Shown here: positions 13,756 to 20,991 of the stretch, in pieces | How the letters are laid out: each line of letters begins with the position of its first letter | How positions within the stretch are numbered: the stretch's first letter is position 1 | NCBI GenBank assembly: GCA_937934705.1 | Contig: CALGYY010000062.1 | Span: 1-20,991, forward strand | Origin: an uncultured Bacteroidota bacterium | GTDB taxonomy: Bacteria; Bacteroidota; Bacteroidia; Bacteroidales; CAIWKO01 | Length of the DNA: 20,991 nucleotides | Direction of reading: 5' to 3' | Position numbers and translations under genes: made by a program | Notes under the pieces: generated by a model | What the model was told of the DNA's origin: nothing | The model's input: only the letters and a program-made list of their open reading frames with translations | The model's database searches: none

Positions 13756-16700
13756 ATGAGCAAATCTTTTTATTCAAAAGCCCTTGAGGCGAACCTTTCA
13801 AAAACCCTTCAAAAGGAGGTTGCATTGCATGAAGACCACTTATGGCTGCTGCAGCTTTCTAAAAACAGCTGGGGCATACAAGAGCGAACCAGGAATTTCT
13901 TCAATGAGTACCATCATACGTATGCTAATTATGGGGTGGTCAGCAATGAGCTGCGGCGATTATCCCTGGGCGACTTCTGGTTCTATGATCAGAATCCCGA
14001 CAGGGAAAAAGCGCATGGCATCATTCTGAGTTTTTTCAGGGACACCCTTGAAAAAACAAGTAAACTGGATGATTTCGAAAATATCTATACCACCCTGATT
14101 GAATATATCGCCCTGATGCTACGCCATCAGACGCCTGACCTGAAGCTGATCAGTGAAGGTCTGGACATTCTGAAGCTCTGGATCGGGAAAGACCATCCGG
14201 CAACCTTACGAACATCCTCATTTTTCAAAAATCAACTGGAAATTCTCTGCTCTTTCCAGGCACTGAAAGACGATTTTTTTGATTTGCTGCATGCTCTGAT
14301 GATTAAAGTCATACGTTTTTGGGCAGAAACATCCAATGCTGAGAATTGGTACGAGGGCAACCGGGAATATTTCAGCGCTGATTTTCACAACACCCTGAAG
14401 TCCATCGGCCAACCTTATTTCGCCAAGCTATTACGAAATGTCGAGAAAACCAAGACCCTTGAAGACCTTAACCGGAATATACCTCTTTATGCTGAAATCA
14501 CCGAGTACTTCATCAGCCTGATTGACACCTGCCCGGTAATCACCGACCGCTTCTATTACATCGTTTACCTGCTTCACATACAGGGCATGGCTCAGGCGAG
14601 AAACACACTTCTTCTGAAGTTGAACAGTCTGATTAAAACAATATTTGCGGAAATCAAGGCTTCGCAGGTAAAGCCATTTATTAAAAACCTATTTGAGCTT
14701 TTCGGCGAGATGCAGCAGGATCACAGCTACACCGTGCTGGATTGCATCGCCACCTTCGGGAAAGAGATTATCCAAAGCAAGCATGCGAAGCACACGAAGG
14801 ATTTTGTCGAAAAAATGATAGAGTTGCCATTCGTCGTGCCCGGCCCGCTAAAACTCAGTTCCGAATGGCGTACGCGGGTTGACACCAATCATATCAAAAA
14901 CATCCGCATCTGGCTGGAACTTTTTGAGGCCTCACCTGATCATTACAACGGCCTCATCACTGCGCTTATCGTGAACCTTAAATTGAAAGGGATTTTCATT
15001 TTTGATACGGATCTGTTCCAAAAGGATGTGAGCGCGTTGCTGAACTCTGATTTTCATCCGTATTTCAGGCAGGTCAAACAACTATGCCGGATATTTCCAG
15101 TTTATTTCAACGAAATCGGTGCTGAAGGCGAGCTGCGCGATATCACCACGGAAATTGATGAACTGACAAGCCGGCAGGACAGGCTGATCTATTTCCTGCG
15201 CAAACAGGTTCATATTGAAAGCAACAATACCCATATCGGCCTTACCCGCAAGATATTTGATTTCTGGACTACGGGCGACCTGCAACCCCTGCTGCCTCTG
15301 CTGCCCGAGGATATCGCGGCTACTATTGACCCAATAGGAAAATGGGTAACACCAATGAAAGACCTGATCAGGAAAGTGAGCGAAAAAGCTAAAGTCAGTT
15401 CGGCCCTTCTCATTGAGCAACATCCCGACCGAATAGACAAATGGGTACAAAGCATAAGCGACCACACTGAGGTCAACAAGAAACGGCTTGTAATGCTGTG
15501 CCGCCTGTACAACATACTGATTGAAAAGTATTCCTTTTCCGCAGCCGATATTGTGAAGTGTATCAGTAAATATCATCACATTCCCGCCTCAAAAGTCCGG
15601 GAACTGGAAGCCGCACTACAAAAAAAGAACAATGAAGAAGCCCTTAAGCTTATCTACAGTTTCATCGGCGAACTCAATAGTATCATACTCAGTCCCGGTA
15701 AAACCGAAGGATGGGAGAACATTTACCACAAACGTCATGTGGCTTTTGGTATTCCTTCGATGTATGGCGAATACCATGAACGCCGCTTCGAAGCACTGGG
15801 ACTGATCTTCAAACTCGAACAAGCCGCCAGACAAATCACCCATGAACTGGATAAGTCCATTAACCTGAATTACATCACTGCAAAAACCCTAGAAAGAATT
15901 GCCTCCATACTACAACTGTATAAGGAAGGTCTTCTGCTCGACGGCATAGACAACCATGTTTTCAACTCCAACCTCGACATGTTCTATTACAGCCTGAGGT
16001 CACAGAGTTTTTCGCTGCATCAGTACATCAACATTTTTAGTTTCATGGGCGGAAATATCCGCGAGATTATTAAAAAATACTTCTTTATTCCCTACGAAGA
16101 AAACCTGGGGATCATCCTCAAACAGACAACAGGCGCAAAAACAAAAAGGGACAACGATCCGGAGCAATATATTCACGGCCGTTCTGAAGCATTTTACCGT
16201 GACATGCTGGCTTCATCTTTCCTGCTGCAAAGCCTTGATAATTTCATCACCATGGTCCTGACCACCCTGCGCAATATGGTGGACAATTACAGCATCCAGA
16301 ACCTGCGCGACATCATGACATACAATCCCGATATGGTGATCAGCCCGTTGTACGAGCCAACACCCTTTCTTGACAATCAGGTTTATCTGGGCTCCAAAGC
16401 TTACTTTCTGAAGAAGCTTTATTTCCTCAAATATCCTATTCCTCAGGGATTCGTGATCACTACCGAAGTGTTCCGCCGTAAAGAAACCATCCTGCAACAC
16501 AAAATCCTTAATCGGGATATTGACAGCATGATTATAATGCAGATCAGGAAACTTGAAAAACTCACCGGAAAAGAACTGGGAAATCCCAAACATCCCTTGC
16601 TGCTCTCTGTCCGGTCGGGAACAGCCGTTTCCATGCCTGGTGCTATGAATACATTTTTAAATGTCGGCATTAACGAAAAGATCATTGAATCGCTGAGCCT

Positions 16701-17859
16701 TCAACCCAATTATGGCTGGACTTCGTGGGATTGCTACCGCCGCTTTTTGCAGAGTTGGGGAATGGCTTCAGGCATCTCGCGCGACACCTTTGACCAGATC
16801 ATGATTGACTTTAAGCTCCGGTATGGCATTGAACAAAAAGTGCAGTTCACATCACAACAAATGCGAAAGATGTCCTTTGTTTACAGGGAGGTGCTTAAAC
16901 AACATGACATTCATATCGAAGAAGAGGTTTTTCCCCAGGTCAGGCAGGCGATATTAAAAGTATTCGATTCTTGGAACACTGAACGCGCACAATTTTACCG
17001 CAAGCATCTGCAAATCGCTGATGACTGGGGCACCGCCGTGATCGTACAGAAAATGGTATTGGGCAATATCAATTATACATCCGGCACTGGAGTGGTATTC
17101 ACGCATCACCCCAAAATGCGCAAACCCGGAGTGCATCTGTACGGTGACTATTCATTAGTAAGCCAGGGCGAAGACGTGGTTGGAGGACTGGTGCATGTAC
17201 AGCCGGTTTCCATTAACCAAAAGCAGACCGGAAGTAAAGGTCTTTCACTTGAAGAAAAATTCCCCCTGATTTACCGGCGCCTTTACAATATTGCCTGCGA
17301 GCTGACCGAACGACACGGATTCGGGCATCAGGAGATCGAGTTCACCTTTGAATCAGAGAAAGCTGAAGACCTGTTTATATTACAAATCCGCGATATGGAT
17401 GTCAGACAAGAAGACAAGATCAGGGATTTTGCCGTTTCACGTGATAAGATGAAATTGCTGGGCAGGGGCATCGGTATAGGCGGCGGGGTAATGAACGGAA
17501 TTCTGATTTTTGATCAGGAAGACCTCAGCAACATGCGGAGCCGATTTCCCGACAAACAACTCATACTCGTAAGGCCCGATACCGTGCCTGACGACATTGG
17601 ACTCATTTTTCACAGCGATGGCTTGCTGACGGCCAGAGGCGGTGCTACATCCCATGCAGCGGTAACCGCCGCTCGCCTTGGGAAGATATGCATTGTCAAT
17701 TGTGTTGACCTGATAGTAAATGAAAAAGAGAAAAAATGTACCATCAAAAAGCAATCACTGTCAGTCGGCGATGAGATCGCGATTGACGGGAATATCGGAA
17801 GCATTTACAAAGGATATTATCCGCTGGCCGATAGATATGTACACCGCGATGAAAAATAA
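13756..17859 (+). CDS. Pyruvate phosphate dikinase-like phosphotransferase lacking the PEP/pyruvate barrel, with large helical N-terminus
   Basis: 1367 residues from the ATG at 13756 (MSKSFYSKALEAN); a longer frame begins at 13696. Residues 1 to about 870 are helix-rich and unlike any family I know. Residues about 875-1215 match the PPDK ATP-grasp domain: YLGSKAYFLKKL, PIPQGFVITTEVF, LLLSVRSGTAVSMPGAMNTFLNVG, DDWGTAVIVQKMVLGN, SGTGVVFT, SQGEDVVGG and the QEIEFTFES strand. Residues about 1235-1367 are the mobile phosphohistidine domain, with LVRPDTVPDDI and the catalytic His1300 in GGATSHAAV. True PPDK continues into a TIM barrel that binds PEP/pyruvate; here the protein stops. It can be expected to move phosphate from ATP to its own histidine, but the final acceptor is unknown, possibly bound by the N-terminal region. 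A GAPDH gene follows 38 bp later. Confidence 0.87.
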   Translation: MSKSFYSKALEANLSKTLQKEVALHEDHLWLLQLSKNSWGIQERTRNFFNEYHHTYANYGVVSNELRRLSLGDFWFYDQNPDREKAHGIILSFFRDTLEKTSKLDDFENIYTTLIEYIALMLRHQTPDLKLISEGLDILKLWIGKDHPATLRTSSFFKNQLEILCSFQALKDDFFDLLHALMIKVIRFWAETSNAENWYEGNREYFSADFHNTLKSIGQPYFAKLLRNVEKTKTLEDLNRNIPLYAEITEYFISLIDTCPVITDRFYYIVYLLHIQGMAQARNTLLLKLNSLIKTIFAEIKASQVKPFIKNLFELFGEMQQDHSYTVLDCIATFGKEIIQSKHAKHTKDFVEKMIELPFVVPGPLKLSSEWRTRVDTNHIKNIRIWLELFEASPDHYNGLITALIVNLKLKGIFIFDTDLFQKDVSALLNSDFHPYFRQVKQLCRIFPVYFNEIGAEGELRDITTEIDELTSRQDRLIYFLRKQVHIESNNTHIGLTRKIFDFWTTGDLQPLLPLLPEDIAATIDPIGKWVTPMKDLIRKVSEKAKVSSALLIEQHPDRIDKWVQSISDHTEVNKKRLVMLCRLYNILIEKYSFSAADIVKCISKYHHIPASKVRELEAALQKKNNEEALKLIYSFIGELNSIILSPGKTEGWENIYHKRHVAFGIPSMYGEYHERRFEALGLIFKLEQAARQITHELDKSINLNYITAKTLERIASILQLYKEGLLLDGIDNHVFNSNLDMFYYSLRSQSFSLHQYINIFSFMGGNIREIIKKYFFIPYEENLGIILKQTTGAKTKRDNDPEQYIHGRSEAFYRDMLASSFLLQSLDNFITMVLTTLRNMVDNYSIQNLRDIMTYNPDMVISPLYEPTPFLDNQVYLGSKAYFLKKLYFLKYPIPQGFVITTEVFRRKETILQHKILNRDIDSMIIMQIRKLEKLTGKELGNPKHPLLLSVRSGTAVSMPGAMNTFLNVGINEKIIESLSLQPNYGWTSWDCYRRFLQSWGMASGISRDTFDQIMIDFKLRYGIEQKVQFTSQQMRKMSFVYREVLKQHDIHIEEEVFPQVRQAILKVFDSWNTERAQFYRKHLQIADDWGTAVIVQKMVLGNINYTSGTGVVFTHHPKMRKPGVHLYGDYSLVSQGEDVVGGLVHVQPVSINQKQTGSKGLSLEEKFPLIYRRLYNIACELTERHGFGHQEIEFTFESEKAEDLFILQIRDMDVRQEDKIRDFAVSRDKMKLLGRGIGIGGGVMNGILIFDQEDLSNMRSRFPDKQLILVRPDTVPDDIGLIFHSDGLLTARGGATSHAAVTAARLGKICIVNCVDLIVNEKEKKCTIKKQSLSVGDEIAIDGNIGSIYKGYYPLADRYVHRDEK

Positions 17860-17897
17860 CGAAGTATCCTCTGATTATTAAACATAAAACACAGCAT

Positions 17898-19145
17898 ATG
17901 AAAACAGTACTGAAAACAAAAAGCTATTTGGGTATCAATGGCCTGGGCAGAATTGGAAAGCTGATGTTGTGGCACCAACTGGTGACCAGGAATTTCGACG
18001 GCATCGTAGTGAACCTTGGCCGAAAAACAGGCAAAACAACAGAAGATCTGGTACAGACCCTCATCACGGATTCAACCTACGGCAGCTTAGGAAACTTTCT
18101 TTACGGACAAAAGAACCGGCATCATATTCTTAAGGTGGTCGACGCCGGAAAAAACCTTTTCGAGATTGACGGAATGCCGGTGAAAGTGCTGACCGAAGAG
18201 CGCAATCCATGCGCCATCCCCTGGAGTGCGGAACAGGTCCAGATCGTGCTGGACTGCACCGGCAAATTCGTGGACCCCACCGTACCCGCCTCCGATACGC
18301 GAGGCAGCCTGCGCGGCCATCTCGAAGGCGGGGCGCGTAAAGTGATCTGCAGCGCACCTTTCAAGATCAAGGATGCTTCACAATCAACTCCCGCTGACAG
18401 CATCATGATGGTTTTTGGAATCAATCATATTGAGTACGACCCGAACCGTCATCATATTATCTCCGCTGCAAGCTGTACCACCACCGGGCTGGCACATTTG
18501 CTGATGCCCCTGATGGAAAACAAGCATACAGCCAAAATACTCACCGCATCCATGTCGACCGTGCATGCAGCCACAAACACCCAGAGTGTGCTCGATGCTG
18601 TTCCAGGCTCCGGTGCCGGAGATTTGCGAAAAACACGGTCAGTTTTGAATAACATCATACTGTCCACAACCGGCGCAGCCAAAGCACTGGAGTCCATCAT
18701 GCCGCAGATACTGGAGATTGGGTTCATGGCCGATTCGGTGCGCGTACCCACTTCTACTGTCTCGCTCATCACACTCAACATCACCTTTAACGAAGGGCTG
18801 GACGCAAAAGGCAATCCTGTTATCAACAAAAAATTAATAAACGACATTTACAAAAAAGCTTCTCATGGGTCACAGAAAGACCTGCTCGTGTTTTCGGAAT
18901 GCCAGAACGTATCCTCCGACCTCATGGGCTACAAGGCTGCCATCGTGGTGGAGGGTTCCGAGAATCACACCCGTACCGGATTCATCCGGATTCCCTCCGA
19001 AACATTGAAGACATATGGAATCAAGCAGCCTGTGGATATGAATATACCCGTGACACATGCTAAGATCTTCGGCTGGTACGATAATGAGTACGGAAGCTAC
19101 GTGAATTTGCTGGAAAAACTCACTGCACACATCAGTAAATACTGA
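17898..19145 (+). CDS. Glyceraldehyde-3-phosphate dehydrogenase-like protein, probable NADP type
   Basis: 415 residues, about 80 longer than standard GapA. The Rossmann motif GINGLGRIGKL is near the start. The catalytic Cys193 is in SAASCTTTG, His223 in STVHAATNTQ and the substrate-binding Arg282 in SVRVPTSTVSL. The STTGAAKA phosphate-binding loop and the family-ending GWYDNEYGSYVNLL are intact. The acidic residue that normally holds the NAD ribose after the second strand (the ND of VAIND) is replaced by Leu-Gly-Arg-Lys (VVNLGRKTGK), which points to NADP(H). Extra length lies in insertions after residues 70 and 150. It shares a transcript with the dikinase-like gene. It may be a second, biosynthetic or phosphate-coupled GAPDH rather than the main glycolytic one; this is inference. 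Confidence 0.9.
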   Translation: MKTVLKTKSYLGINGLGRIGKLMLWHQLVTRNFDGIVVNLGRKTGKTTEDLVQTLITDSTYGSLGNFLYGQKNRHHILKVVDAGKNLFEIDGMPVKVLTEERNPCAIPWSAEQVQIVLDCTGKFVDPTVPASDTRGSLRGHLEGGARKVICSAPFKIKDASQSTPADSIMMVFGINHIEYDPNRHHIISAASCTTTGLAHLLMPLMENKHTAKILTASMSTVHAATNTQSVLDAVPGSGAGDLRKTRSVLNNIILSTTGAAKALESIMPQILEIGFMADSVRVPTSTVSLITLNITFNEGLDAKGNPVINKKLINDIYKKASHGSQKDLLVFSECQNVSSDLMGYKAAIVVEGSENHTRTGFIRIPSETLKTYGIKQPVDMNIPVTHAKIFGWYDNEYGSYVNLLEKLTAHISKY

Positions 19146-19182
19146 TTTCAGTGGCCTGAGATACTGCACCATTCATGTAAGC

Positions 19183-19308
19183 TTATTCCACAACAAGCTG
19201 ATCCGGCATTTCAATACATATGAGGCAAATTCCACTTGGCAAATCAAAAGTGCTGATCTCAAGATACTTTTTGTTATCTATGCCAACATCGACTGTCTTT
19301 TGTCGATG
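19183..19308 (-). pseudogene. Relic of a T9SS sorting-domain end, in frame after the stop of the propeller gene
   Basis: Directly after the TAG of the adjacent propeller gene, the same frame continues open to TAA at 19183-19185 and reads KTVDVGIDNKKYLEISTF followed by DLPSGICLICIEMPDQ. This matches the last half of a T9SS type A domain (compare the propeller gene: HIETSISDLPNGVYLLRIELQDK). The DNA also matches locally: ggcaaatcaaaagtgctgatctc against ggcaaatcagaaatgctcgtttc. It is the 3' remnant of a duplicated or replaced sorting domain and has no start codon of its own. Confidence 0.7.
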
Positions 19309-20496
19309 CTATCGGACAACAGATACCTTTTTACTGATGACCTTATCCTGCAATTCGATGCGAAGAAGATAAACTCCATTTGGCAAATCAGAAATGCTCG
19401 TTTCTATGTGCTGTGTGTACGTTTCCCCCGCGTCAATCGTTTTAATTGTATTGCCAGACAGATCGACAAGCAGGACTTTTATGCTCCCATTCGCAGGCAA
19501 CGAAAAAACAATGCTTATCTTATCCTTTGCAGGGTTGGGATATACATTGATTTTCTCATTGTCGCTTACAATATCTGGATTTCCCAAATCCGTGAGCCGG
19601 CGGCGCCAAACACCATTACCACCCGTAGCTGCAAAAAGATAAGTGCTATTCATAGAAAAACATTCTACTCCACCCGCAAAATCCAGCCCCCCTTGATTGT
19701 AGTCTTGCCAGGTATTACAGCCATCAGCAGTAATATATGCTCCATTACCACCACCGATCAAAATACTATTTCCAAAGTTGGACAAGCACTTGTAATAGAA
19801 CCCAAAGCCAATTGGAAGCCCGGATGCAAACCAGCTCTGGCCAAAGTCATTAGATATAAAAATGCCACTATCACCGAAACAACAAAAAAGCCAATTCTGA
19901 ACTTTTAGAATGTCGAACAATTCTTCATTAGGTAAGCCATTGTCTGATAATACCCATGAATTGCCATTATTATAAGAAATAAACACCCCTCCCTGAAACC
20001 ATGAAGTGCCCGCATAAATTATTGAATCCTTCACATAAATCTTTTTTACATATGGGTTGGTTAACCCCGTGTTCGCCGGAGACCAGTTTAATCCATAATC
20101 CGAAGAAACAAATACTCCTCCGCTATAAGTTCCTGCTAATAGCGTTGTTCCACAAATAGCTAAAGATGTGATATTGGTATCTGATAAGCCACTATTCATA
20201 AGCTGCCAGCTTGCCCCCCAATCCGTTGACTTGACAACACCAAAACCACTCGCTACATAGAAAGTGCTGTCGATAATAAGAATTGAACTTGAAACGCCAC
20301 AATATGCTGGGAGTGATGTCAGATTCCAGGTATCGCCATTGTTTGAAGATAAATAAACTCCACCCGCAGAGCCAGCAAGTATTCTTGAGCCATTTGTAAC
20401 AACACACCGTACAGCTCCGCCTGGAGGGCCACTGGTCGCCTCCCACTGAGCATAAATAACATTCGAAATGCTTACAAGGAGTAAAACAGAAAACAC
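19309..20496 (-). CDS. BNR/Asp-box beta-propeller protein with T9SS sorting domain; start displaced by poly-A frameshift
   Basis: About 395 residues. Six Asp-box-like repeats show: SSNNGDTW, STDWGASW, SSDYGLNW, SYNNGNSW, SNDFGQSW, TADGCNTW, each in a GGV(Y/F)-S context, as in sialidase/YCF48-type propellers. The last 80 residues are a T9SS type A domain (NVYPNPAKDK ... GVYLLRIELQDK ... KKVSVVR). The protein is therefore secreted or surface-bound; I see no catalytic residues that would make it a sialidase. The open frame begins at a GTG inside the signal peptide. The natural start appears to be the ATG at 20515 (MFTLKK), one base out of frame because of a run of eight As at 20497-20504 (minus strand); seven would give MFTLKKVFSVLLLVSISNVIYAQ. 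It follows the T9SS gene fragment at the contig end by 44 bp. Confidence 0.85.
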   Translation of the reverse strand: MFSVLLLVSISNVIYAQWEATSGPPGGAVRCVVTNGSRILAGSAGGVYLSSNNGDTWNLTSLPAYCGVSSSILIIDSTFYVASGFGVVKSTDWGASWQLMNSGLSDTNITSLAICGTTLLAGTYSGGVFVSSDYGLNWSPANTGLTNPYVKKIYVKDSIIYAGTSWFQGGVFISYNNGNSWVLSDNGLPNEELFDILKVQNWLFCCFGDSGIFISNDFGQSWFASGLPIGFGFYYKCLSNFGNSILIGGGNGAYITADGCNTWQDYNQGGLDFAGGVECFSMNSTYLFAATGGNGVWRRRLTDLGNPDIVSDNEKINVYPNPAKDKISIVFSLPANGSIKVLLVDLSGNTIKTIDAGETYTQHIETSISDLPNGVYLLRIELQDKVISKKVSVVR

Positions 20497-20559
20497 TTTT
20501 TTTTAAAGTGAACATATATATTTGCACTTAGAATTAGAGAATATTTTGTGAAGGTCTAT

Positions 20560-20943
20560 TTACTTAATTATCAACACCTTTTCAATAGAAATCCTATTTT
20601 CCGATTCTATCCTTAGAAAATAGTTACCAACGGGCAGATCCGAGGCATCCACCGATATCACTTTTGTTTGAAGGGAGCCATCAAAAATCTTTTTAATAAG
20701 ATTTCCCTGGGCATCATACAGCAGAATTCTATTGTAATTGATGCCAGATGAAAACTCGATTGAGAAACTATTGCTGGCGGGGTTAGGGACGATTTTGATT
20801 ACGCGTTCCTCCGCTATTGGTTCCATAGAACTTCCCTGCAGTTGCTGACGATATTGACCCTGGTTCACAAGATCCTGGAACCTGGCAATAAAAGCATCAG
20901 TCGTGTACGGGTAGGTTGGATAGGGAAAAGAATACAGAGTAGA
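20560..20943 (-). CDS. C-terminal fragment of a T9SS-secreted protein (5' end missing)
   Basis: About 127 genuine residues remain. After a short linker (TTDAFIARFQDLVNQGQ) comes a complete T9SS type A sorting domain: KIVPNPASNSFSIEF, LYDAQGNLIKKIF, DLPVGNYFLRIES and the final KVLIIK. The upstream part of the gene is lost at the contig end. The apparent first residues of the longer open frame (LFRS) are encoded by sequencing adapter and are not real. The catalytic or binding part of the protein cannot be judged. Confidence 0.85.
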   Translation of the reverse strand, partial: STLYSFPYPTYPYTTDAFIARFQDLVNQGQYRQQLQGSSMEPIAEERVIKIVPNPASNSFSIEFSSGINYNRILLYDAQGNLIKKIFDGSLQTKVISVDASDLPVGNYFLRIESENRISIEKVLIIK

Positions 20944-20991
20944 AGATCGGAAGAGCACACGTCTGAACTCCAGTCACATTCCTTTATCTCG
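20944..20991. other. Illumina TruSeq adapter contamination
   Basis: From 20944 the sequence reads AGATCGGAAGAGCACACG and continues exactly as the TruSeq indexed adapter (ending CCAGTCAC at 20978), followed by ATTCCTTT and ATCTCG, which fits the 6-base index ATTCCT (index 27) and the common part after it. This is library adapter, not genomic DNA. The last genomic base is about 20943. Confidence 0.97.

Noticed and set aside
19300..19908. 202-residue plus-strand open frame
   Set aside because: Antisense to the Asp-box and T9SS coding region, whose repeats are unambiguous.
20192..20527. 111-residue minus-strand frame beginning MQIYMFTLKK as a separate gene
   Set aside because: Only its first residues are meaningful, as the true start of the propeller protein; the rest is out of frame with the Asp-box repeats.

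Overview
This is a metagenome-style contig from a member of the Bacteroidota, probably an uncultured Bacteroidales-like lineage. Three proteins end in type IX secretion (T9SS) sorting domains. There is also a RhuM-family protein typical of this phylum, and TAnnTTTG-type -7 promoter boxes lie upstream of several starts. Both edges are low-information: bases 1-144 are a 9-bp tandem repeat, and about 48 bases at the right end are an Illumina TruSeq adapter rather than genomic DNA.

Left part, 138-9784, minus strand: read in the direction of transcription, the order is a UbiA-family polyprenyl-phosphate phosphoribosyltransferase, a DprE1-DprE2 fusion (oxidase plus SDR reductase), a HAD-IB phosphatase, a GT39-like GT-C membrane glycosyltransferase, a small class III cyclase homologue with altered active-site residues, IspH, and a secreted C10 (streptopain-like) protease with a T9SS tail. 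The first four genes are tightly packed. Together they look like a complete route from PRPP to polyprenyl-phospho-arabinose (or a related pentose), plus a transferase to use it. IspH supplies isoprenoid precursors. This is the most interesting system in the window.

Middle, 9835-11520: a secreted protein of unknown function with its own perfect-stem terminator.

Accessory stretch, 11521-13755: a RhuM-family protein flanked by decayed DNA. Here there are a small nonsense-interrupted reading frame, a dense cluster of nested palindromes, and a frameshifted fragment of a BNR/Asp-box propeller gene.

Right part, 13756-19145, plus strand: a two-gene unit. The first gene encodes a 1367-residue pyruvate phosphate dikinase relative with a helix-rich N-terminal region of about 870 residues. 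It keeps the ATP-grasp and phosphohistidine domains but lacks the C-terminal PEP/pyruvate barrel. The second gene encodes a divergent GAPDH with the catalytic residues intact and a coenzyme loop that suggests NADP preference.

Right end, 19183-20943, minus strand: an Asp-box propeller protein with a T9SS tail whose signal-peptide start is displaced by an 8-A tract, a second T9SS-domain relic just after its stop, and the C-terminal fragment of a third T9SS cargo protein cut by the contig end.
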